This document shows, piece by piece, positions 6,022 to 11,376 of a stretch of DNA of 11,376 nt; position 1 is the first letter of the stretch; each line of letters begins with the position of its first letter. The DNA lies in assembly GCA_947174625.1 (NCBI GenBank), contig CAMWJT010000027.1, forward strand, positions 1-11,376, given 5' to 3'. A model generated the notes under the pieces. The model had not been told where the DNA came from. It did no database searches and saw only the letters and a list, made by a program, of their open reading frames with translations. The position numbers and the translations under genes were made by a program. The stretch is from an uncultured Ruminococcus sp. (GTDB lineage: Bacteria; Bacillota; Clostridia; Oscillospirales; Ruminococcaceae).

Positions 6022-6876
6022 ATGCAGTGGTTTACACTTAAAATTGTCAATACAGCTGGAGAAATCTTTGAATTGACGCATAACACCACAAATTATGTCG
6101 TGAAACGGATCAGCGGACTGACACGCCCAACGACCAACGTCAACGTCAGCTCCGGTGCAAATGACGGCACATACTATAACTCTTCTAAATTGCAACAGAG
6201 AAATATTGTCATTGATCTGGTGCTTCGTGGTGATATTGAAACGAATCGTCAGCGGTTATACAGGATTTTTCCATTAAAAACGGCTTGCACTGTATATTTC
6301 CGGAATCATAACAGAGACGTACAGATCAATGGCTATGTAGAAATCCTGGACGGCGATCTGTTCGTTGACCGGGAAGAAATTCAAATATCTATTATTTGTC
6401 CACAGCCCTATTTTGAATCTTTGCATACGATCTATACAGAATTATCAAAAATAGTCCGAATGTTCGAGTTTCCGTTTTCCATCCAGGTTGGCGAACCGAT
6501 TCCGTTCTCAGAAATACGAAATTTGCCATTATGTAGTATTTTGAACAACGGCGATACAGAATGCGGACTAATTCTGACAATTGCCATTTCCGGCGAAGTA
6601 CAGGATCTAAGAATTTATCATACAGCAACGTCGCAATTTATTGGGTTTGATTATTCGTTTCAGGCAGGTGATCAGATCATAATCAACACGTTGGCAGGAC
6701 AAAAGAAAATGATCCTGATGAGAGATGATGAGGAAATCAATCTGCTGAATTACATGCAGCCTGATTCTTCCTGGTTTCGGCTCGCTATTGGTATCAATAA
6801 CTTTACGTTTACTGCAAGCAATCAAGATTTTATAAGAATTTTATTCGCAACAACCGAACTATTTGGGGGCGTTTAA
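6022..6876 (+). CDS. Distal tail protein (Dit-like, siphovirus tail component)
   Basis: This 284-residue protein follows the tape measure by four bases, the standard place of the distal tail protein, whose hexameric ring closes the tube and anchors the baseplate. The N-terminus (FTLKIVNTAGEIFELTHN) leads into VVKRISGLTRP-x-x-x-VNVS and then NDGTYYNSSKLQQRNIVID. The latter is the typical Dit pattern, a glycine-rich loop followed by a G/N-x-x-Y-x-x-S segment and an R-x-I-x-I strand. Next come RQRLYRIFPLKTACTVYF and a GYVEILDGDLF-x-x-REEIQISIICPQPYF motif at about residues 108-136. The C-terminal half is beta-rich, as expected for the galectin-like Dit domain. The ribosome site is weak (no clear GGAGG), so translational coupling to the tape measure is likely. 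An enlarged, carbohydrate-binding Dit is not indicated at this length. Confidence 0.85.
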   Translation: MQWFTLKIVNTAGEIFELTHNTTNYVVKRISGLTRPTTNVNVSSGANDGTYYNSSKLQQRNIVIDLVLRGDIETNRQRLYRIFPLKTACTVYFRNHNRDVQINGYVEILDGDLFVDREEIQISIICPQPYFESLHTIYTELSKIVRMFEFPFSIQVGEPIPFSEIRNLPLCSILNNGDTECGLILTIAISGEVQDLRIYHTATSQFIGFDYSFQAGDQIIINTLAGQKKMILMRDDEEINLLNYMQPDSSWFRLAIGINNFTFTASNQDFIRILFATTELFGGV

Positions 6877-6877
6877 C

Positions 6878-7960
6878 ATGATTTTATACGTCTGGGAATT
6901 TGATGGTGAAAAATACAAGAAATCAGCTGTGATTGATGATGCTACATCTGTGATCTGGGTGCGAAGATTCCAGACGGCAGGAGAATTTGAAATTTATATC
7001 AGGGCAACCAAAGAACTATTTACACTATTCACGCAAGAAGAATTGCTGATAACCCGGCATGACATTCCTGAAAGTGCAATGATTCCGGAAAGAACGGAAT
7101 TGACAACAAATGCTGAAAATGGTGATTATCTGATTATTTCGGGACGTTCTGCGGAAAGCATTCTTGGTCGGAGAGTGATTCTTGGACTTACTACTTACAG
7201 CGGAACAGTGGAAGGATGCATTCGCTATCTTGTGACCAGGAATTTGATTGCCATGACGTCCAGTAATCCCAGAGCAATCAAATTACTGGAATTAGCGAAA
7301 GAACATAATTATCCTGAAAAAATAAACAAGCAAGTAACTGGTAAAAATTTGTTAGAAACTATATCCAATATTTGTATTGCTTATCAATACGGCTTAAAAC
7401 TGTCATTTACAGGTGAAAAATTTATCATGGATATTTATAAGGGTATTGATAGAAGTCTGCACCAGTCCGAGAATCAAAGAGTAATTTTTTCTCCGGAATT
7501 TGAAAACATCGGCAATACAAATTATATCTATGACAGATCGACCTACTATAATTCTACTACGGTTGCCGGAGAGGGCGAGGGCAGCGACAGAAAAGTATAC
7601 ACTATGTATCAAGATCGAGAACATGCCAAAGGAATTTTTTTACACGAAAAATGGATTGATGCACGAAATATTTCATCAAATACTGATGATGGTGAAATGA
7701 CACCCGAACAATACAGGGACATTATGTATCAACAGGCACAGGAAGATTTGGAGCAAAGCAAGTCCACGATAGAATTTAGCGGCGAGGTTCTGGACACTGG
7801 TATGTATCAATTTGGCAAAGATTATGGTCTTGGGGACACAGTTTCTATTGTGAATCAATATGGCATTTCTGGCGTAGCCACCGCAACGGAAATCACGGAA
7901 GTTGAGGACGAAAACGGCTACAGAATTACACCTACTTTCTCAAATTGGAGGATTGATTGA
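6878..7960 (+). CDS. ReqiPepy6 gp37-like tail protein (Tal position)
   Basis: I place the start at ATG 6878 (360 residues), one base after the Dit stop, because the protein then begins MILYVWEFDGEKYKKSAVID as family members do. A TTG at 6863 in the same frame overlaps Dit and adds only five residues. A GGGGGCG stretch just upstream may serve as ribosome site. The sequence fits the siphovirus ReqiPepy6 gp37-like family: SVIWVRRFQTAGEFEIYI-x-A-x-KELF, then TTNAENGDYLIISGRSAESILGRR (about residues 74-97, the strongest hallmark). A beta-rich C-terminus closes with GLGDTVSIVNQYGISG and ITEVEDENGY, typical of tail-hub proteins. It likely forms the hub or tip below Dit. No peptidase or lysozyme domain is visible, unlike longer Tal proteins. 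The stop overlaps the next start as TGATG. Confidence 0.82.
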   Translation: MILYVWEFDGEKYKKSAVIDDATSVIWVRRFQTAGEFEIYIRATKELFTLFTQEELLITRHDIPESAMIPERTELTTNAENGDYLIISGRSAESILGRRVILGLTTYSGTVEGCIRYLVTRNLIAMTSSNPRAIKLLELAKEHNYPEKINKQVTGKNLLETISNICIAYQYGLKLSFTGEKFIMDIYKGIDRSLHQSENQRVIFSPEFENIGNTNYIYDRSTYYNSTTVAGEGEGSDRKVYTMYQDREHAKGIFLHEKWIDARNISSNTDDGEMTPEQYRDIMYQQAQEDLEQSKSTIEFSGEVLDTGMYQFGKDYGLGDTVSIVNQYGISGVATATEITEVEDENGYRITPTFSNWRID

Positions 7961-9015
7961 TGGTAACCTATGGATTTTTTGACAGTATTGACGGCGATAG
8001 AAAATATAATGCCGATGATATTTCTAACTTCTTTCTGAAGCTAATCTCTGACGGCGTGTTTGCAACGCCGGCAAATGCCATGCAGGTAACAGCAACATCC
8101 GGAATGGCGGTCAAGGTTTCACCTGGATGGGGATTCATCAAATGCAAATGGATCAACAACGACACAGATTGTTTTCTAACGCTGGATGGATCTGATATGA
8201 TCCTGAATCGTACTGACAGAATTGTACTGCGTCTCAATAAAAATTCTAGGGATATAGAAATTGCCGTAAAAAAGGGCGAGCCTGGAGAAAACGCTTTCGC
8301 TCCTGCTTTGCAACGTGACGAAACAATCTGGGAGCTGTCGCTTGCCTATATTCGCATCTGGGCTGGGCAGACAGAAATCAGGCAGGAAGACATTGCTGAT
8401 GAGCGTTGGAATACGGATGTCTGTGGCTGGGTCACAAGTTTAATTCAGCAGATTGATACAACCAATCTGTTTGCACAGTATGATGCAGCATTTTGGAACT
8501 GGTTTAATAGCACAAAAGATAGTTTCGTTCCAGATATACGGGAATGGATAGAAAATACAGAAAAATTCATTTATCCATACACATTCCCCAACATTAACGG
8601 AAATGACACTCTAAATGCATCAGACGCTGCATTGATTCAGAATTTCATTTCTGGTGTCGGTGCTGGAAAATATACCAATGATGCGGCAGGATGGGCAGAA
8701 TTTACAGCAGAAAACGGCTTGCCTACGAGCAGTTATCCAGACGCAAACGGCGACGGCATTGTAAACGCTCAGGAATCGGCGTTGATTCTAGATTTTTCTG
8801 CCAATGCCACAGCCGGAAAATATGACAACGACAAAACGGGCTGGAATAAATACCTGCAAAACAAGCTATTATCCGATAAACAGGAAAGCTTACAGAAGAT
8901 TTCGACAGATTTGGCAGCTTTGAAACAGCAGTTTGTCCCAATTGTGAAAATTACGCAGGAAGCATACGATGCTCTGGAAGAAATAGACGAAAAAACGCTT
9001 TATGTCATTACATGA
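7960..9015 (+). CDS. Baseplate protein with two dockerin-like EF-hand repeats
   Basis: I choose ATG 7960 (351 residues), eight bases after GGAGG 7947-7951; the adjacent TTG 7957 is also possible. Residues 1-150 resemble the N-terminal domain of Bacillota phage baseplate proteins. They include YGFFDSIDGDRKYNADDISN, FATPANAMQVTATSGMAVKVSPGWGFIK, and LNRTDRIVLRLN, followed by the LAYIRIWAGQTEI segment. A helical stalk (about 160-205) leads to two 50-residue repeats, each with a calcium loop and two helices (from 211 and 261). The C-terminal motif VKITQEAYDALEEIDEKTLYVIT resembles the end of many such tail proteins. Loop 2 reads D-A-N-G-D-G-I-V-N-A-Q-E, the dockerin consensus. I infer a structural baseplate component with a calcium-dependent protein-binding module inserted before its C-terminus; a cohesin partner is speculative. 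Confidence 0.8.
   Translation: MVTYGFFDSIDGDRKYNADDISNFFLKLISDGVFATPANAMQVTATSGMAVKVSPGWGFIKCKWINNDTDCFLTLDGSDMILNRTDRIVLRLNKNSRDIEIAVKKGEPGENAFAPALQRDETIWELSLAYIRIWAGQTEIRQEDIADERWNTDVCGWVTSLIQQIDTTNLFAQYDAAFWNWFNSTKDSFVPDIREWIENTEKFIYPYTFPNINGNDTLNASDAALIQNFISGVGAGKYTNDAAGWAEFTAENGLPTSSYPDANGDGIVNAQESALILDFSANATAGKYDNDKTGWNKYLQNKLLSDKQESLQKISTDLAALKQQFVPIVKITQEAYDALEEIDEKTLYVIT
8590..8889 (+). repeat. Two 50-residue dockerin-like EF-hand repeats
   Basis: Repeat A (8590-8739) and repeat B (8740-8889) align without gaps over 50 residues. Loop A is N-I-N-G-N-D-T-L-N-A-S-D and loop B is D-A-N-G-D-G-I-V-N-A-Q-E, matching the 12-residue D-x-N-x-D-G-x-(I/V)-N-A-x-(D/E) calcium loop. Both are followed by an A-x-L-I-x-x-F helix, then AGKY-x-ND-x-x-GW and an aromatic helix. 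Loop A has N at positions 1 and 5, so it may bind calcium more weakly. Classical dockerins have a shorter interval between their two loops and lack the GW helix, so this is a dockerin relative and not a textbook type I dockerin. Confidence 0.8.
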
Positions 9016-9025
9016 TAAATCAGAT

Positions 9026-9039
9026 GAGGTGAAAAAATG
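9026..9039 (+). promoter_or_regulatory. Strong ribosome binding site of the receptor-binding candidate
   Basis: GAGGTGA (9026-9032) is followed by four A and the ATG at 9037. It lies in the largest intergenic gap of the cluster (21 bases) and decides the start of the 398-residue gene. The same core precedes the G chaperone (1930) and the tape measure (2486). Confidence 0.8.
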
Positions 9040-10233
9040 AGACTAAATCAAGCAAATAATATCATGCTCGGCAGTACGGAAGTACAAAAGGCGTTTCTCG
9101 GCAGCCATCTGATCTGGCAAAGAAATCAAAGATTCCGGCAGTTTGTGTTGAATGCAAAAAAATTCTCTGCTGAAAATCCTGTTTTGTACAGTACAAGCGA
9201 CACAAAGATTGCGGATGTATCTGCAAAATATGGAGATCTGGCTAACAAAGTCTATGTTACGCCGGATGGTCTTCATGTGTCAGGAGACACGAGAGCGGCA
9301 TTCCCTGTGGATCTGCCTGCTTCCGGGAAATGGACGATTATTTATAGAATCAAAGACTACACGCCAATCAATAGTCATCCAGGCTATTTTGTGCATCACT
9401 TGTTTGATTCTTCTGATAGACATCTGGAAACGGCATATGTTACCAACTGGGATTCCAATGCGATGCACTTCCGCCTGATCAAAAACAGAAACGGAAATTA
9501 CACGCTTTTCCCAGGATCGAGAATCAGTGGACATCAAGGATTTTATGACGATGCCGTTCGATTGTCTAATCTGCAATATTATCAGCTGGAATATCGCTGG
9601 ATCAATGATGGAAATATGCTGTCATTATATATCAATGGCATAAAGAAAGCCGCAATCCAGACAGAAAACCTGGAAGACATTTCTGAATTGTTTTTCGCAT
9701 TGGATACTAACCCAAGTATTAACGAAGATTCGTTTACTGTGACATATTTCGAGCTGAAATCTGTTGCAGAACCACCGTCATATATTGTATATCGCTGGCA
9801 ACTGACAAATTTCCGAGGCAGTGATAATTATACACAAATGAACCGCCTCTGTTTATATGATGCCACCGGAAATCGTCTGGACACGGCAGCTATGTCCTAC
9901 GCATTTGCCTGCTACGAAAACGGATCTCGTGCGTCGTTTCCAAATGATGAGGAAACATGCAGATGTCTTGTGAATCAGCAGGACGGAAAGACCTGCATTG
10001 CAAGATCCGGCAATCAGCCGATTTCTATTTTTCTTTCCATTCCTGGTAATACACCCATAGCATCTTACAGCTATATCACGGGGGGAGATCTTCCGGAACG
10101 TGATCCGGTTTCCTGGACATTGTCCAGGTCAACAGATGGCGGTCAGACCTGGACGGAAATTGACACGCAGGAAAATGTCAGCATTACGACTGACAGAAAC
10201 ACTGAAACTAAAAGATTCGAGGTAAACAACTGA
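9037..10233 (+). CDS. Candidate receptor-binding tail protein (lectin-like plus galactose-binding-like domains)
   Basis: The 398-residue product has three parts. Residues 1-28 contain NNIMLGSTEVQKAFLGSHLIWQ, a short anchor motif found at the start of Bacillota phage tail proteins. Residues about 60-245 look like a concanavalin A/LamG jelly roll: GLHVSGDTRAAFPV, WTIIYRIKDY, and LQYYQLEYRWINDGNMLSLY-INGIKKA with the typical x-LYINGxxxA strand. Residues about 248-398 resemble a discoidin/galactose-binding beta sandwich: YRWQLTNFRGSDNYTQMNRL, then RDPVSWTLSRSTDGGQTWTE and TTDRNTETKRFEV. Both folds bind carbohydrate in other proteins, so cell-surface glycan recognition is the likely role. A clear GAGGTGA site (9026-9032) lies four bases before ATG, after a 21-base gap. 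No catalytic motif is apparent. The fold calls are from pattern only. Confidence 0.7.
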   Translation: MRLNQANNIMLGSTEVQKAFLGSHLIWQRNQRFRQFVLNAKKFSAENPVLYSTSDTKIADVSAKYGDLANKVYVTPDGLHVSGDTRAAFPVDLPASGKWTIIYRIKDYTPINSHPGYFVHHLFDSSDRHLETAYVTNWDSNAMHFRLIKNRNGNYTLFPGSRISGHQGFYDDAVRLSNLQYYQLEYRWINDGNMLSLYINGIKKAAIQTENLEDISELFFALDTNPSINEDSFTVTYFELKSVAEPPSYIVYRWQLTNFRGSDNYTQMNRLCLYDATGNRLDTAAMSYAFACYENGSRASFPNDEETCRCLVNQQDGKTCIARSGNQPISIFLSIPGNTPIASYSYITGGDLPERDPVSWTLSRSTDGGQTWTEIDTQENVSITTDRNTETKRFEVNN

Positions 10234-11376
10234 TGTGGAAATTTTTTGTTGATAATCAGAAAATAGAAATCCAGGAACGTGAAGTAATCGCCTCCGATCA
10301 GATTGCATTTGTTGTGTTGCAGTTTAACTTCGGCGACAAATGGACGGGATTGCACAAAGTCGTACAATTCTCGCAATGCGGTAAGACTTATAACCTTGTG
10401 CTTGGCACAGATGGAATCTCTTGCCATCTTCCGGCGGAACTTCACTCAGGTGATGTCAGAATGTCTGTTTTTGGATATGATTCAAATAATACAGCCGGAC
10501 TTCGTGCAACAACTGTTCCGGTAACAATCCACATCAAGCCGTCCGGATTTATCAATGATGGCATTTCTCCAATACCACCGACACCAGATCTGTATCAGCA
10601 GTTACTAGCTGAAATTGAAAAGAAAATTGCTGAAATGCCCGGCGGTTCTGCCGGGGAATCTGGTAAGGATGGAGCAGACGGATTGTCAGCCTATGAAATC
10701 GCCATTCAGAACGGCTTCACAGGTTCGCAGTCTGATTGGTTGGTATCTTTGAGGGGTGAACCCGGAACGCCTGGCAGAGACGGCGCACCCGGACAGCCGG
10801 GCGCAAAGGGAGACAAAGGCGATAAGGGTGACCCCGGCGAACCCGGACAGCAAGGCATCCAGGGAATCCCAGGAGAAAAGGGGAAATCTGGTGAGAATGG
10901 TAAAGATGGCGTTGATGGATTCAGTCCCGTTGTCATCACAGAACAGACCAACGACGGCGCAATTATTACTATCACGGATGCAGTGGGTATCCATACTGTC
11001 ACGCTGCATAACGGACTGGATGGGAAAGATAGTCAGGACGGACAAGCCGGAACGCTTGACGGCGTGGATTTGACGGATTACGCTACAATCAATTATGTGG
11101 ATTCTCTGACTGCAAATCTGATCCAGATGGCGCACACGCATGTTAATTTCACAACGCTCAATTCACTGAGTATCAATGACATTGATACATGGAATCTTTC
11201 TGCTTCCAAGGCACATCTGCATAAAAATGCTAAAATTCTGGATTCTCTGACAGAAGAAATGATTGCAAAATGGAATCAGACTGCTGATCAGCTGAGTGAT
11301 ACTGCTACAGTGATTGCTCAGAATCTGACAACGATGGGCGTTCCGGCTACAGCAGATGAGAATCTGAATACGCTTG
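10233..11376 (+). CDS. Collagen-like tail fibre protein (3' end outside window)
   Basis: The frame opens at ATG 10233, overlapping the preceding stop as TGATG, and remains open to the window edge (381 codons). Residues 1-110 form a beta-rich domain starting MWKFFVDNQKIEIQEREVIA and containing FNFGDKWTGLHKVVQF. This type of N-terminal domain occurs in Bacillota phage fibres and probably attaches to the baseplate. A proline-rich hinge (SPIPPTPDLYQQLLAEIEKK) is followed by four G-x-y triplets from 10653 and the segment GLSAYEIAIQNGFTGSQSDW, common in phage fibres. An uninterrupted collagen stretch of 18 triplets (10755-10916) comes next. After a beta-rich region come paired 27-residue repeats with HxH motifs. 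A trimeric, extended fibre is expected. The receptor-binding tip is presumably beyond the window. Confidence 0.85.
   Translation, partial: MWKFFVDNQKIEIQEREVIASDQIAFVVLQFNFGDKWTGLHKVVQFSQCGKTYNLVLGTDGISCHLPAELHSGDVRMSVFGYDSNNTAGLRATTVPVTIHIKPSGFINDGISPIPPTPDLYQQLLAEIEKKIAEMPGGSAGESGKDGADGLSAYEIAIQNGFTGSQSDWLVSLRGEPGTPGRDGAPGQPGAKGDKGDKGDPGEPGQQGIQGIPGEKGKSGENGKDGVDGFSPVVITEQTNDGAIITITDAVGIHTVTLHNGLDGKDSQDGQAGTLDGVDLTDYATINYVDSLTANLIQMAHTHVNFTTLNSLSINDIDTWNLSASKAHLHKNAKILDSLTEEMIAKWNQTADQLSDTATVIAQNLTTMGVPATADENLNTL
10755..10916 (+). repeat. Collagen-like Gly-X-Y repeat, 18 triplets
   Basis: Eighteen uninterrupted Gly-X-Y triplets occupy residues 175-228 of the fibre (for example GEP, GTP, GRD, GAP, GQP, GAK, GDK, GDP, GIP, GEK). 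Proline is common in the Y position, and charged K/D/E residues can form inter-chain salt bridges, so a stable triple helix without hydroxyproline is plausible. Base composition is clearly richer in G and C than in the flanking AT-rich gene. The unit is 9 bases and codons vary, so selection is on protein and not on DNA repeat copy number. Confidence 0.92.
11130..11291 (+). repeat. Paired 27-residue HxH repeats in the tail fibre
   Basis: Two units exactly 81 bases apart (11130 and 11211) begin AHTHVNFTTLNSL and AHLHKNAKILDSL. Each continues to a W-N near position 21 (IDTWNLS and IAKWNQT). The A-H-x-H-x-N-x-x-x-L-(N/D)-S-L pattern recurs in phage fibres and trimeric adhesins. In a trimer, two histidines per chain could coordinate one metal ion with octahedral geometry, as known for HxH motifs in the T4 long-tail-fibre tip. 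More units may follow beyond the window. Confidence 0.7.

Noticed and set aside
8052..8070. Inverted repeat CGGCGT/ACGCCG with a 7-base loop
   Set aside because: It lies inside the baseplate gene, is short, has no T tract and interrupts no reading frame.
8590..8889. Host cellulosomal enzyme carrying a dockerin
   Set aside because: The same protein has a phage baseplate N-terminus, lacks a signal peptide and catalytic domain, and sits between tail genes with overlapping starts and stops.
10638..10655. Perfect 6-bp inverted repeat CCCGGC/GCCGGG, terminator-like
   Set aside because: It is inside the open fibre gene and is not followed by a T run; the bases encode the start of the first Gly-rich stretch.
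10756..11073. 105-residue plus-strand frame over the collagen stretch
   Set aside because: It is an out-of-frame reading of Gly-X-Y codons; the true frame is the fibre gene that remains open to the window edge.

Overview
The window is a head-to-tail stretch of the late structural module of a long-tailed phage or prophage (siphovirus-like) from a low-GC Gram-positive host. The host call rests on GAGGTGA-type ribosome sites complementary to a Bacillota 16S tail and on tail proteins of the Bacillota siphophage type. A dockerin-like calcium-binding domain in one tail protein points, more weakly, to a gut or rumen clostridial host such as Ruminococcus. Everything lies on the + strand, with gaps of at most about 21 bases or short stop/start overlaps, so it reads as part of one long late transcript. 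No promoter, terminator, tRNA, insertion sequence, CRISPR array, lysis, integrase or regulatory gene is visible.

Layout: positions 1-60 are C/A-rich low-complexity sequence that looks like a contig-end artefact. They are followed by the C-terminal part of a head-tail connector (76-276), a head closure/adaptor protein (277-576), a tail-terminator-like protein (573-911), an HK97 gp10-like morphogenesis protein (911-1285) and the major tail tube protein (1299-1925). The two tail assembly chaperone products, G (1941-2321) and the -1 frameshift product GT (1941-2482), follow. Next is a large tape measure protein (2499-6017), whose conserved N-terminus appears to begin at an ACG codon. The tail-tip genes come after it: Dit-like distal tail protein (6022-6876), ReqiPepy6 gp37-like/Tal-position protein (6878-7960), a baseplate protein carrying two dockerin-like EF-hand repeats (7960-9015), a receptor-binding candidate with a lectin-like jelly roll plus a galactose-binding-like domain (9037-10233), and a collagen-like tail fibre running off the right edge (10233-11376).

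Together these genes close the capsid portal, build the tail tube around the tape measure using the G/GT chaperones, cap the tube with a baseplate and display adhesion proteins. The most unusual points are the dockerin-like repeats in a predicted virion baseplate protein, the apparent non-canonical tape-measure start, and two independent tandem-repeat expansions in the tape measure (28-residue coiled-coil units and 11-residue aromatic units). The fibre also carries a collagen stretch followed by paired HxH repeats. I see no defence system or other non-phage system here.
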